Shown: positions 8,072 through 17,612, counted from the stretch's first letter. The stretch: DNA of 36,076 bases from BS750m-G57 sp964607575 (GCA_964607575.1 CAZSLS010000047.1:1-36076), one strand, 5' to 3'. Notes: generated by a model not told the origin, from the sequence alone. Numbers and translations: made by a program.

Positions 8072-10144
8072 ATGAAGCCAAGAGCCGTCTTTGTCGTGAG
8101 TATTTGCCTCTGTTGCGGTTTGATTGCCTATCAGTCGCTGGCCCGGTTTGCCCTGTTCGACCGCAACGCGGAGTTGATCAGGCTGGCGAGCAGACCGCGA
8201 CCGGACAGACGCGCCGGGGTTGCGAAACCGATGACGCTTGCGATGGTGATCGAGTCGCTGGAAAGCGATTGTAATGCGAAGCGTCTGCGGGGGGTTCTGG
8301 GGGCGAAGCGATTTGTCACCGAACATCGGGAGTTGATCCCGCTGTTGATTCGAGTTTATACCGGCCGGAATGTCGGCTACCGAACCGCGGCGGCGGCGGG
8401 AATGGTTCTCGGCGCCGCTGACGGACCTTTCAGCAGCGAAAGCGTCGACGAACTCGTGAAGGTCATGCAAGATCGGAGAAAATGCTGCCTGCCGGAGAAT
8501 GAGAGGAAGAGTGATCCGGAAGAGCAAGAGTTGCGAGCCAAACATCCGGTGCGCTACCAGGCCTTGGAGATGCTCTGCACGATGAATTCTGACGTTGCGG
8601 GCGTGGTTCCGGCCATCATCGAGGCCGACTACGCGGACTGCCTGAACAGAGACCGATGGCGATATCTCGAGTGGATCGGGCCGGGCCAGAGGGGCGATCT
8701 GGCGGCCCTTTCGAGGTTGATGTCCAGCGGCGAAGCGCGGGTCCGTTACGATGCCGCGATCTGCCTGGGCTATCATTCCGACTCGTCAGGCAGCGTCATC
8801 CCGCTGCTCGTGCGTGCGATGGAAAACGAGGAGGCCTCCGGTATGCGACGTGCCATGCTGATGTCTTTTGCCCGCATCGCCGGTCGGGATCAATCAACCG
8901 CACGCGTTGTCGCACGTGCGCTGCGGGACCGCAATTGCGTCGTGCGCGCCGACGCGGCGAAGCTGCTGGGCGACTTCAAAATGGACCGGGAGGCTCACGC
9001 CGCGATGCTTCTCGAGGCGTTGGACGATTTTTGGCCCCCGGTCAGACAGCATGCTGCCGAGTCGCTGGGCAAGATCGCCATCGACACGCCGGAAATCAAG
9101 AAACGCCTCATAACTGCGCTGTGGGACGAAGAATATACCGTTCGTCTGGCGGTCGCCGAGACGTTGATCAGATTGGGCTATCGCCAGTGGAAAGCCCCGG
9201 TGGTGCGGCTTGTGATCGCTCACCTGGGTTACAGTGACCCCGCGGTCCGCCGGGCTGCGGCCGGGACGGTCGGGCGAATCGCCCCCGATGCTCAACCGGT
9301 GGTCGATACGCTGGTGCGAGTGCTCGCCGGGGAGATCAGGCGTGAGGTTGCAAACGACCTGTGCCTGGCCCTGGAAAGCATCGGCCCGGACGCATATCGA
9401 GCCGCCGAGGCGCTGGTCAGAGTGATGGAAACCGGTGATGCCCGCCTCACTCGCAGCGCCGTCGAAGCGCTGCGGAGTATCGGTTCGGCAGGCGACGGGG
9501 CGGTCGCGAGACTCATCTGTATAATGAAGGACTCTGAGCGGGAGATTTCGACGCGGGTCGCCGCGGCCGGGGCGCTGCTGCACCTGGCGCCCGAAGAGTC
9601 AGCGATCCTCGCCGAGGCGCTGGAATTGCTGAGGGGTCAGGCAAAGTTCCGACCCGCGATGGATCACTGGCCGATCGAACTGCTCGCCAGCCACGAACCC
9701 ATGTCGGACCGTACCGTTTCCGTGCTGCGCCAGTTCGTGATCGCCTACCGCACAAGCCCATGGGCTTCGAGTGTCTCCGGGAGCGATCGGGCCGTCATGC
9801 TGGCCGCAGAGGGGATGGGGCGATCGGCGGATCCCAAAGCCAGTGGCGCCGGGACGGCGATTCTCATTTGGATGATGAAGACCGGGCGGGCGGACTTCGA
9901 CCCGGTGGCGATGGAAGCGGCCGGTGCGGCTTTCTGGAGAAATGATCGGCGAGTTGCAAGGTCGATGCGGCGGGCGAATCTCGGTAGATATGATTACCGC
10001 AGGCGTGCCATCGAAGCACTGGGGCGCCTCGGACCGACCGCCGCCGGCGCCGCCGAGCACCTCGGCGAAATGGCCCGATGGAAGGATCTCCGCCTGGTTG
10101 CGCCGGCCAGATCGGTACTAAAGCGTATCGCCTCAAAGAGCTGA
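8072..10144 (+). CDS. exported HEAT-repeat protein
   Basis: The 690-residue protein begins with an N-terminal hydrophobic segment (VFVVSICLCCGLIAYQSLA), either a signal peptide or a membrane anchor. The rest is a series of degenerate HEAT/PBS-lyase-type helical repeats of about 30-40 residues. Examples are RNCVVRADAAKLLGDFKM, WPPVRQHAAESLGKIA, EYTVRLAVAETLIRLGY and SDPAVRRAAAGTVGRIAP. Such solenoids act as protein-binding scaffolds; no catalytic motif is visible. The ATG at 8072 has GGAGAAGAG just upstream. It is divergent from the HzsA-related gene and followed 200 bases later by a sensor kinase. Its partner is unknown. Confidence 0.8.
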   Translation: MKPRAVFVVSICLCCGLIAYQSLARFALFDRNAELIRLASRPRPDRRAGVAKPMTLAMVIESLESDCNAKRLRGVLGAKRFVTEHRELIPLLIRVYTGRNVGYRTAAAAGMVLGAADGPFSSESVDELVKVMQDRRKCCLPENERKSDPEEQELRAKHPVRYQALEMLCTMNSDVAGVVPAIIEADYADCLNRDRWRYLEWIGPGQRGDLAALSRLMSSGEARVRYDAAICLGYHSDSSGSVIPLLVRAMENEEASGMRRAMLMSFARIAGRDQSTARVVARALRDRNCVVRADAAKLLGDFKMDREAHAAMLLEALDDFWPPVRQHAAESLGKIAIDTPEIKKRLITALWDEEYTVRLAVAETLIRLGYRQWKAPVVRLVIAHLGYSDPAVRRAAAGTVGRIAPDAQPVVDTLVRVLAGEIRREVANDLCLALESIGPDAYRAAEALVRVMETGDARLTRSAVEALRSIGSAGDGAVARLICIMKDSEREISTRVAAAGALLHLAPEESAILAEALELLRGQAKFRPAMDHWPIELLASHEPMSDRTVSVLRQFVIAYRTSPWASSVSGSDRAVMLAAEGMGRSADPKASGAGTAILIWMMKTGRADFDPVAMEAAGAAFWRNDRRVARSMRRANLGRYDYRRRAIEALGRLGPTAAGAAEHLGEMARWKDLRLVAPARSVLKRIASKS

Positions 10145-10268
10145 GCGGCGGAAAAGAGAAAAAAGGGGGATAGATAATTCGTGCGCAACATCGCGTCGTT
10201 TGACCGCATGAACCAGGGATTTTCTCGATGCTATGGACACCCCTAAGCGGCAGAACCGCCAGCGGTCA

Positions 10269-10297
10269 TTGCCATCGGTCGGTGAAAGTGGTAGATT
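10269..10297 (+). promoter_or_regulatory. possible promoter of the sensor kinase gene
   Basis: TTGCCA (10269-10274), 17 bases, then TAGATT (10292-10297) lies about 50 bases before the ATG at 10344. The -35 is near consensus and the -10 is only fair. Confidence 0.3.
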
Positions 10298-10343
10298 GGC
10301 GGTAGCATATAAATACCCTTGTAACAAACGAAGAGTCGATAGC

Positions 10344-12800
10344 ATGAATATACGCACGAAGCTGACCTTGGCTTTCCTCAGCGTGGTGTTGCTTGTAGCG
10401 ATGGTGGGTTATCATGCTGTCAGCATCAGCGAGACGGCACTGCAGGCCGGTATCGGAGAGCAATCTGCTGTGCGGGCCCGCGAAATGCTGGCCAGAATCG
10501 ACGCATCCATTTACGCGAGAATCGAACAGCTTCGCGCCTACGCTGAACAACTTGCAGAAGCCCCCACGCTCATCGCCTCAAATCGGAAATTCGAGGGACT
10601 CGACGACAGAAAAGAGTATATCGCTGAAAAGGACCGCGCCTGGCAGGCCGCCCAAAAGGGCCGGATTACTCCCTTTATGGCCGATTTGATCAACAATCAG
10701 TTGTCCCAGGGAATAAGACGCGGATTGGAGCAGAAGGGGTTCTACCGCGTGCATTTGGGCTACGAACTCTTCAGTGAGGTCTTCGTAACGAACAAGTATG
10801 GCGCCAATGTTGCCCAAACCCAGAAGACCAGCGACTACTACCAGGGCGATGAAGTGTGGTGGCAGGAGGCCCGGACCCATGGCCTGTACGTGGCGGACGT
10901 TCAATACGACAAGAGTGCCGAGGTCTATTCCACTGACATCTGCGTACGTGTCGAAGACAAGGAGGGTAGTTTTCTCGGGGTTCTGAAAGCCGTTGTGAAT
11001 CTCGAAGCAGTTATCTCTTGTCTCAAAGACGCGGATGAATCGAAAACCGCCGAATTCAAATTGCTTACCGCTGACTATAGGGTCATCTATTTCACGGAGG
11101 AACATTCCATCCTGGAACCTCTGCCCGAAGGACTGCCGTTCGAGCCACCCCACCGCAATGCGCCCAACTGGATGAATTACTTCATAGCAGAAGGGGACAC
11201 CCCAGGTAAAGACGAAGAACTCTACGCTTTTGCACGCTCCAGTGGTTTCAGAGACTATGAAGGACTCAACTGGGTCCTGTTAGTCGAACACGACAGGAAA
11301 GCCATCCTTGCCCCGGTCGCGATGCTGAGAAACAGGGTATTGGGTGTCTTGCTTGCAGCTACGGTGTTGGCGGTCATTTCGGGTATGTTGATCTCCAGAT
11401 CAGTGGCCAATTCGCTGAAGGACTTGACCGGGGCGGCCGTCAGGATCGGGGAAGGCGACCTGAGTGTCCGCGTCGAGATCCGCTCAAGAGACGAGGTGGG
11501 CCAATTGACCTCCGTTTTCAACGAGATGGCCGCAAACCTGCAGTCTTCAAGGGATGACGTTGAGCGCGAGGTCACCGACCGCAAGCGGGCTGAGGCCCAG
11601 CGGTTGAGCCTGGAACGCCAGGTGCAATATGCCCAGAAACTCGAGAGTCTGGGCATACTGGCTGGAGGTGTCGCACACGATTTCAACAACATCCTGATGG
11701 TCATTCTGGGCAACGCGGATCTGGCGATGGACGGACTTTCGTCCCAAGCCCCGGCGCGCGAGAACATCGCGGAGATTCTGAAGGCCTCCAAACGCGCCGC
11801 CGAACTGGCCAGCCAGATGCTCGCATACTCCGGTAAGGGCAGGTTCGTCGTCGAGCCGGTCGATCTGGGGATGCTGGTCGACGAAATGGCCCATCTCCTC
11901 GAAGTTTCAATCTCGAAGAAGGTCGCGCTCAAATACAACTTTGCCGACAACCTGCCTGCGATCGATGGCGACGCCACGCAGATTCGCCAGATCATCATGA
12001 ACCTGATCACCAATGCCTCGGAATCCATCGGCGACACGAGCGGCGTTGTCGCGCTGTCGACCGGTGTGATGGACTGCGATCGCGCTTACCTCGACGGTGT
12101 CAACGAAATCCTGCTCGCCAGCCTGGATGAGCCATTGCCCGAGGGCCTCTACGTTTACCTGGAGGTGGCGGACACCGGGTGTGGTATGGACGCCGAAACC
12201 ACCGAGAAGATTTTCGACCCATTCTTCACGACCAAGTTCACCGGGCGAGGGCTTGGCATGTCGGCCGTGCTGGGCATCGTTCGCGGGCACCACGGTGCAA
12301 TCAATATCTGCAGCGAACTCGGCAAGGGTACGACATTCAAGGTATTTTTCCCCGCAAGCGAATTGTCCGCCGTCGGCGAGGAGACTCAGGACCGTGATGC
12401 GGATCAAGCCGAAGCATGGCGCGGTAGGGGGACCGTCCTGGTCGCCGACGATGAGAAAAGCATATGCGCCACGATCGGGGAGGCGCTCGGTAGAATGGGC
12501 TTCAGTGTCCTGACGGCCGCCGACGGTCGCGAGGCGGTCGAGATATTCGGCGCCCACTCCGACGAGATCGTTTGCGTCCTTCTCGATTTGACCATGCCCC
12601 GCATGGACGGCGAGCAGGCGTTCGGCGAACTCCGCCGTATTTGCCCCGAGGTCAGGGTGGTCCTCTGCAGCGGATACAACGAACAGGATGCCACCCAGCA
12701 TTTCGTCGGTAAGGGTCTGGCCGGATTCATCCAGAAGCCCTACGATTTGTCGGCGATGAGGGAGAAACTGATGGAAATCCTTCCGGACAACGAGGCCTGA
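10344..12800 (+). CDS. hybrid sensor histidine kinase with Cache-type sensor, HAMP and receiver
   Basis: This membrane-bound two-component sensor would autophosphorylate on His and pass phosphate to its own receiver. Starting at ATG 10344 (an upstream in-frame ATG at 10233 would prepend an unlikely hydrophilic leader), the product is 818 residues. The order is: membrane segment 1 (LTLAFLSVVLLVAMVGYHAV), a long extracytoplasmic Cache-like region, and membrane segment 2 (VLGVLLAATVLAVISGMLI). A HAMP linker (RIGEGDLSVRV) follows, then HisKA with His445 in GGVAHDFNNIL and HATPase_c with NLITNASESIG, DTGCGM and GRGLGMSAVLGIVRGH. The C-terminal receiver starts near 696 (VADDE), has phospho-Asp about 748 in LLDLTMPRMDG, and ends with FIQKP. 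No DNA-binding output partner is adjacent. Confidence 0.92.
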   Translation: MNIRTKLTLAFLSVVLLVAMVGYHAVSISETALQAGIGEQSAVRAREMLARIDASIYARIEQLRAYAEQLAEAPTLIASNRKFEGLDDRKEYIAEKDRAWQAAQKGRITPFMADLINNQLSQGIRRGLEQKGFYRVHLGYELFSEVFVTNKYGANVAQTQKTSDYYQGDEVWWQEARTHGLYVADVQYDKSAEVYSTDICVRVEDKEGSFLGVLKAVVNLEAVISCLKDADESKTAEFKLLTADYRVIYFTEEHSILEPLPEGLPFEPPHRNAPNWMNYFIAEGDTPGKDEELYAFARSSGFRDYEGLNWVLLVEHDRKAILAPVAMLRNRVLGVLLAATVLAVISGMLISRSVANSLKDLTGAAVRIGEGDLSVRVEIRSRDEVGQLTSVFNEMAANLQSSRDDVEREVTDRKRAEAQRLSLERQVQYAQKLESLGILAGGVAHDFNNILMVILGNADLAMDGLSSQAPARENIAEILKASKRAAELASQMLAYSGKGRFVVEPVDLGMLVDEMAHLLEVSISKKVALKYNFADNLPAIDGDATQIRQIIMNLITNASESIGDTSGVVALSTGVMDCDRAYLDGVNEILLASLDEPLPEGLYVYLEVADTGCGMDAETTEKIFDPFFTTKFTGRGLGMSAVLGIVRGHHGAINICSELGKGTTFKVFFPASELSAVGEETQDRDADQAEAWRGRGTVLVADDEKSICATIGEALGRMGFSVLTAADGREAVEIFGAHSDEIVCVLLDLTMPRMDGEQAFGELRRICPEVRVVLCSGYNEQDATQHFVGKGLAGFIQKPYDLSAMREKLMEILPDNEA

Positions 12801-12901
12801 TGCTCGGCGGCTTCTCGCGGATTGGCGGATCTCGGATAGTCCGCCTTCATTATGGCTTGCGGGCGATGTTGGCGAGGGGTATTCTGTGGGAGGTGGCGAC
12901 C

Positions 12902-13909
12902 ATGAAATATGCTGCACCGAAAACTCATGGAGCATTGAAGCTTGTGGCGGTCCTGCTGGTCGGGGCGGTGGTTTCGGCGCCGCTGACCGCGTGCACTGTC
13001 CCGGTGTTCCGTTACGCCCTTGAGAAGTGGCACCCCGGTTCGTATCACGCCATTGTCTTTCATCGGGGGGCGTTGAGCAAAGAGAAGTCCGCAGTCCTCG
13101 ATACCCTGACCGCAGCCGCAAAGCACGCGAATCTTGAGGTGCGGTCGGTGGACCTTGACAAGGACCTTCGCCCCTGGCCCCCGGAGTACTACACCGTCGG
13201 GGATCTGCCCCGGATGGTGCTGCTCAGTCCATCGCCCGGGCAACGGAAACGCAAAGACCTGACCGTCAGGGATGTCATCTGGTCATCGCCGCTGGACAAG
13301 GCATTGACGCCCGCGTTGACTGACTCGCCCAAACGCCGGGAGATTTCGCGCCTGATCAGGTCGGGCGAGTCGGCGGTCTGGGTGTTGCTCGACAGCGGTG
13401 ACGCCAAGAAAGACGCCGCCGCTGCCGCCCTGACAAAAGCTGCGATCGCCAAACTCGCGGCGAAAGAGGGCAAGATCGCCAAACGGTTGGCGAAACTGAA
13501 ACTACTCAAACCGCCCGCCAAGGGCCCAAAGGGGCAAAAATTCCCCCAACTTCGCCTGTCGTTTTCGATGCTTCGCGTTTCCCGCGCCGATCCGGCGGAG
13601 AAGGTGCTGGTCGAGATGCTGCTGTCCAGCGAGAAGGGACTGCGAGATGCGATCGGACCGATACTGTTTCCGATCGTCGGGCGAGGGCGGGTGATCGGTG
13701 CGCTGGTTGACAGGGGTATTAACGAAACAAACATTACCGAGGGCGCGGAGTTCCTGACCGGCCGCTGTACATGTCAGGTCAAGAACCTTTCCCCCGGGCT
13801 CGACATGCTGATATCAACCGACTGGAACAAGGCGACCAAGCCGGCGGCGACGACCAGACCGTCAGACAAAACGAAAGGCCGGAATAATGCAAAAACGAAC
13901 ACTAAGTAG
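12902..13909 (+). CDS. conserved planctomycete-type lipoprotein with CTC motif, function unknown
   Basis: The start is ATG 12902, with a strong GGAGGT seven bases upstream; the frame is open back to 12800, overlapping the kinase stop. The 335-residue product has a signal with a textbook lipobox (PLTAC), so the mature protein would begin CTVPVFRYALEKW. Further features are an AIVFHRG segment, a statement-like strand SAVWVLLDSGD, a K/A-rich helix, FPIVGRGRVIGALVDRGIN, and near the end GRCTCQVKNLSPGLDML with a Cys-x-Cys pair. The last hundred or so bases code for a T/K-rich tail. I recall similar proteins (mature N-terminus C-x-VPVFRYALE-W, C-terminal CxCQVK-NPG-DLL) from other planctomycetes, but know no function. 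Its end overlaps the next start by 23 bases, indicating an operon. Confidence 0.65.
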   Translation: MKYAAPKTHGALKLVAVLLVGAVVSAPLTACTVPVFRYALEKWHPGSYHAIVFHRGALSKEKSAVLDTLTAAAKHANLEVRSVDLDKDLRPWPPEYYTVGDLPRMVLLSPSPGQRKRKDLTVRDVIWSSPLDKALTPALTDSPKRREISRLIRSGESAVWVLLDSGDAKKDAAAAALTKAAIAKLAAKEGKIAKRLAKLKLLKPPAKGPKGQKFPQLRLSFSMLRVSRADPAEKVLVEMLLSSEKGLRDAIGPILFPIVGRGRVIGALVDRGINETNITEGAEFLTGRCTCQVKNLSPGLDMLISTDWNKATKPAATTRPSDKTKGRNNAKTNTK

Positions 13910-15242
13910 ACGCGATTTTGTAAAGGGCGGGGCTGTAGCGGTAGCGGCGATTGGACTACCGACTATCGTTCCCAGCGCGGTCATCGGGGCCGATGCGCCC
14001 AGCAAGCGCGTACACGTCGGCCAGATCGGCTGCGGTAACATTTCCAGATACCACACGAATTACATGAACAGGATGAAGGACGTCCGCGTTATAGCCGTCA
14101 GCGACGCCTACAAGAGCCGTCGGGACGCAAAGGCCGCCGGCTTGAACAAGCATTACGGTGGAAAAGATATCACTAAAGCGTATGCTGATTTCCGCGAGAT
14201 ACTTGCCCGCGCGGACGTTGACGCCGTTGTCGTCGCCGCACACGATAACTGGCATACTCCGATGTCCATCGCCGCGGCGAAGGCGGGCAAGGACGTGTAC
14301 TGCCAGAAACCGCTTGCTATGGACCTCGGACGCACCGCACTGCTCAGGAAAGTGGTCAACGAGAAGAAGCTAGTATTCCAGTTCGGAACGCAGTACCGAT
14401 CGCAAGGCAGGTATAGGCAGTTGGTTGAATTGGTCCGAAACGGGTACATCGGGAAACTGAAACGGATTGACGTGTGGTCTCGCGATGTGTCATTCGACGC
14501 GAGGAACTACAACGTCAAACCCTACGGATCGACCGAGGAAGTGGCGATACCGAAGGATCTCAACTTCGACGCCTGGCAGGGTCCGTCTCCCATGGTGCCT
14601 TACACGGTGGACCGGGCTACGAAGTGGGGCGGATACCATTGTGTCGAGACGTCTCTGGGTTTCCTGGCCGGATGCGGTATTCACCCGCTCGGGATCGCCC
14701 AGTGGGGCAATAAGTCCGACGATACCTCACCCATACGCTATGAAGGAACCGGCGTGGCGCCCAAGGAAGGCATCTTCCGCACGCTGGAGCGTTGGGACGT
14801 GAAGTGCGACTATGAAAACGGAGTACAACTTCGCTTCATGGACTGTCGGACGGCCAAGACCGCGCTGTCGAGTCTTCTTCCTAGATGGCGTAACGGTGAC
14901 GGCGTCTACTTCCACGGAACTGAAGGATGGATCGGTTCGAGTTGGGCGTTTATCGCGAGCAACCAGAAGCTCTGGAGGCAGAAGTTCAAATCCAGCGATG
15001 AAAGGCTCGAGGTGTCCCCGGAGCATAACCGGAACTTCATCGACTGCGTCAAATCCCGGAACGAAACCATGTGTCCGGTGGAAATGGGAATTCGCTGCGA
15101 TACGATCTGTCACATGACGGACGTTGCGGCGCGGACCGGGCGGGTAATAAAGTGGGATCCGAAGAAAGAACAGATCATTGGCGACGCGGAAGCTTCGAAG
15201 ATGATCACCCGCCCATACCGCAAGGAATGGAAAGTCTGGTAG
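13887..15242 (+). CDS. Tat-exported Gfo/Idh/MocA-family oxidoreductase
   Basis: This is an NAD(P)-dependent sugar or cyclitol dehydrogenase-type protein. The 451-residue product begins with a twin-arginine signal (LSRRDFVKGG followed by an alanine-rich hydrophobic stretch), so it is exported folded with its cofactor. The Rossmann motif is GQIGCGNIS (about residue 47). The family's EKP-type motif appears as DVYCQKPLAMDLG, keeping the catalytic Lys but with Gln in place of Glu. The C-terminal domain has GGYHCVETSLGFLAGCGIHPLGIAQW, matching the substrate-domain helix with the GxH(P) element. It overlaps the upstream lipoprotein gene and is followed 35 bases later by another Tat protein. Substrate is unknown. 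Confidence 0.88.
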   Translation: MQKRTLSRRDFVKGGAVAVAAIGLPTIVPSAVIGADAPSKRVHVGQIGCGNISRYHTNYMNRMKDVRVIAVSDAYKSRRDAKAAGLNKHYGGKDITKAYADFREILARADVDAVVVAAHDNWHTPMSIAAAKAGKDVYCQKPLAMDLGRTALLRKVVNEKKLVFQFGTQYRSQGRYRQLVELVRNGYIGKLKRIDVWSRDVSFDARNYNVKPYGSTEEVAIPKDLNFDAWQGPSPMVPYTVDRATKWGGYHCVETSLGFLAGCGIHPLGIAQWGNKSDDTSPIRYEGTGVAPKEGIFRTLERWDVKCDYENGVQLRFMDCRTAKTALSSLLPRWRNGDGVYFHGTEGWIGSSWAFIASNQKLWRQKFKSSDERLEVSPEHNRNFIDCVKSRNETMCPVEMGIRCDTICHMTDVAARTGRVIKWDPKKEQIIGDAEASKMITRPYRKEWKVW

Positions 15243-15277
15243 CCCGTTCGATAACGACGGCAGCGAGGATACGCCCC

Positions 15278-16195
15278 ATGAAGTCGAGAGAAGAACGTAA
15301 CATGACGCGTCGGGATTTTGTCCGCGGTACTACCGCCGCCATTGCGGGCGTGTCGCTCTGCGGAGTTTCCGCTGCTCGCGCGAAAGACAAGCCCAAAGAC
15401 CCCTGGAAGATGAAACTGGCGACCTCATCGGTGATGTTCGACAAATTGCCGATTGAGAAGGTTTGCGAGAGAGTGGCGCGGCTCGGACTTCCGGCGATCG
15501 ACATCTGGGCGCCTTTCACCTGGGGCGGGGCCCAGTGCAAGCACCTGGAGGACGTCAAGAAACGCCTTGGCGGCAAGGGCCTTCGCCAACTGCTGACGAA
15601 GCACAAACTCCAAGTCGCCGCCTTCACCATCTACGGACACAAGCTCTCGAAGTATAGCGAGCTGATTCGCGATTACGGCGGCGGTATCGTTGTGCGCGGC
15701 GCGAGAGCAGGAAGAGCGTCTGGTCCGAAAGACCTCGCACCGAAAATGAAGGCGTTCTTCGAGAAACTGAAACCCGATATCGAGTTGGCGGAAAAGAGCA
15801 ATGTGCGGTTGGCTATTGAAAACCATGGCGGTAGTCTTCTGAGCACGCCCGATTCGTTCAAGGCGTTCGTCGAGTTGAACCCCAGCAAGAAGCGCGTCGG
15901 TATCGCCGTCGCTCCGTATCATCTCCAGGGCTACAAGACGCCCGTTGAGGATGTTATCAAAACCGCCGGTTCGCAGTGCCTTTTCCTCTATGCGTGGCAA
16001 AAAGGAAAAGGTGATGCGCAGATGCCGGGCGTTGGTCCGGCAGACTTCACGCCATGGGTGCGCGCGCTGGCGGAGTTGAAATACCCGCACTACAGTTCCA
16101 TCTTCATGCACGGACACCCGCCGGCGGACAAAATGGAAGCATCCGTTTCCAAATCGCGGGAGTACCTGCTGAAGTGTCGCGGGAAAGTGTCGTAG
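15278..16195 (+). CDS. Tat-exported sugar-phosphate isomerase/epimerase-like TIM barrel protein
   Basis: This is a xylose-isomerase-like TIM barrel (AP endonuclease family 2 fold). The start is ambiguous: ATG 15278 is backed by GAGGA eight bases upstream, ATG 15302 would begin directly at the Tat signal MTRRDFVRGTTAAIAG. With the first, the product is 305 residues. Fold markers are MKLATSSVMFDKLPIEKVCERVARLGLPAIDIW, LRLAIENHGGSLLSTPDSFKAFVE (metal-ligand Glu and the NHGG motif) and YSSIFMHGHPP at the end. Periplasmic members often pair with Gfo/Idh/MocA proteins, as here. The frame extends back to 15071 inside the previous gene, which is not a credible start. Confidence 0.8.
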   Translation: MKSREERNMTRRDFVRGTTAAIAGVSLCGVSAARAKDKPKDPWKMKLATSSVMFDKLPIEKVCERVARLGLPAIDIWAPFTWGGAQCKHLEDVKKRLGGKGLRQLLTKHKLQVAAFTIYGHKLSKYSELIRDYGGGIVVRGARAGRASGPKDLAPKMKAFFEKLKPDIELAEKSNVRLAIENHGGSLLSTPDSFKAFVELNPSKKRVGIAVAPYHLQGYKTPVEDVIKTAGSQCLFLYAWQKGKGDAQMPGVGPADFTPWVRALAELKYPHYSSIFMHGHPPADKMEASVSKSREYLLKCRGKVS

Positions 16196-16276
16196 GGCAT
16201 CTTGCCCGATCTCCCATGCCCGGTTAGAATTGCGGGCCTACCCCAACACCGAAAAACTCAGAAAAAGGAACTGATC

Positions 16277-17581
16277 ATGTTTAGAAGAGTATTCTTGTCG
16301 GTAGTGTTGACTCTCGCGATTCTGGCTGGACCGTTGATGGCTGCAGAGCCCGTTCGCGTCGCGTGCATCGGTGACAGCATCACCGCCGGAGCCGGTATCC
16401 GCAATCGGAACATGCATTATCCCAAACAGCTCGGACGCCTGCTTGGCGACGGGTACAAAGTGATAAACTGCGGTAACAGCGGCTCGACGCTGCTGAAGAA
16501 CGGCGACAAACCGTTCTGGAAGCAGCGCCAGTGGAAAGCCGCCCTCGACTTCAATCCGAACATCGTGGTGATCAAGCTCGGTACGAACGACTCCAAGCCG
16601 CAGAACTGGAAAAAGAAAGATCAATTCGCCGCCGACTACAAAGACATGATCGCCCAACTCCAGAAGCTGCCCGCCAAGCCGAAGATATTCATCTGCAAGC
16701 CCGTACCCGCCTTCCCGGGCCGATGGGGCATCACCGACAAGGTTATCAGCGAAGAAGTTATTCCCATCACCATGCAGGTCGCAAAGGATTGCAAGCTGCC
16801 GGTGATCGATCTGTACAAAGCGCTGACGGGCAAGAAAGAAATGTTCCCCGACACGGTGCATCCCAACGCGGCTGGTGCGGGCGTGATGGCCGCCGCGATC
16901 GCCAAAGCGATAACGGGCAAGGGCGCCGCGTCGGACGACTGCTGCGGAAAATGCGGATCGTTCTTCAACGGTAAGGACCTGAAAGACTGGACCGCCAAGA
17001 AGTCCCGCAAGACCCCGAGCCTCTGGTCGGTAGGTACGCCCAAGGTCGATCCGAAGAACCCCAAACTCCTGATCGTGGTCCCCGGTGGCGATGCGATGAT
17101 AAACACGCCCGCCGGGCACGGTAAGAGCCTGGACTTCTACAGTGGAAAGAAGCATGGCGACGGGATAATCACGCTCGAAGTGATGGTCCCCAAGGGCTCG
17201 AATTCCGGTATTTACCTTCAGGGCGAATACGAGATCCAGGTCCTCGACAGTTACGGGCGCAAGAAGCTCGGCGGCGGTGACATGGGCGCGGTCTACGGCG
17301 CGGCGCCCCCGAAATTCAACGCCTGCAAGAAGCCCGGCGAGTGGCAGACGTACGAGATTCACTTCAAGGCCCCCAAGTTCGATGCCAAGGGCAAGAAAAC
17401 CGCCAACGCCCGCCTCGAAAAGGTCATCCTGAACGGCAAGCTGATCCAGGAAGGCATAGAACTCGAGCGCAACACCCCCGGCGGAGTAGACGGTAAGGAA
17501 AAAGCGATGGGACCCCTGATGTTCCAGGGCAACCACGGACCGGTCGCCTACAGGAACATAAAGATCAAACCGCTGAAGTGA
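16277..17581 (+). CDS. secreted GDSL esterase – DUF1080 (3-keto-disaccharide hydrolase) fusion
   Basis: The 434-residue product has a signal peptide (FLSVVLTLAILAGPLMAA) and two enzymatic modules. The first is SGNH/GDSL: CIGDSITAG with Ser34, INCGNSGSTLL, KLGTND, and DTVHPN with Asp192 and His195. It would remove acyl groups, for example from acetylated glycans. A Cys-rich linker (DDCCGKCGSFFNGKDL) leads into the second module, DUF1080/3-keto-disaccharide hydrolase-type lectin fold (FFNGKDLKDW, SNSGIYLQGEYEIQVLDSYG, GEWQTYEIHFKAP, GPLMFQGNHGPVAYRNIKIKPL). The start ATG 16277 has AAAGGA six bases upstream. DUF1080 and Gfo/Idh/MocA proteins acting together fit 3-keto-glycoside chemistry; that link is inference. 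Confidence 0.85.
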   Translation: MFRRVFLSVVLTLAILAGPLMAAEPVRVACIGDSITAGAGIRNRNMHYPKQLGRLLGDGYKVINCGNSGSTLLKNGDKPFWKQRQWKAALDFNPNIVVIKLGTNDSKPQNWKKKDQFAADYKDMIAQLQKLPAKPKIFICKPVPAFPGRWGITDKVISEEVIPITMQVAKDCKLPVIDLYKALTGKKEMFPDTVHPNAAGAGVMAAAIAKAITGKGAASDDCCGKCGSFFNGKDLKDWTAKKSRKTPSLWSVGTPKVDPKNPKLLIVVPGGDAMINTPAGHGKSLDFYSGKKHGDGIITLEVMVPKGSNSGIYLQGEYEIQVLDSYGRKKLGGGDMGAVYGAAPPKFNACKKPGEWQTYEIHFKAPKFDAKGKKTANARLEKVILNGKLIQEGIELERNTPGGVDGKEKAMGPLMFQGNHGPVAYRNIKIKPLK

Positions 17582-17612
17582 GAAGGCGATGAGTTGAAAC
17601 CGTGCTAGGCAA

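Noticed and set aside
11907..13121. 404-codon minus-strand frame across the kinase end and the lipoprotein gene
   Set aside because: It spans two plus-strand genes with strong evidence and has no domain or ribosome-binding site.
16238..17536. 432-codon minus-strand frame opposite the GDSL–DUF1080 gene
   Set aside because: The plus strand carries both enzymatic modules with a signal peptide and ribosome-binding site; the antisense product is Arg/Gly/Leu-rich without motifs.
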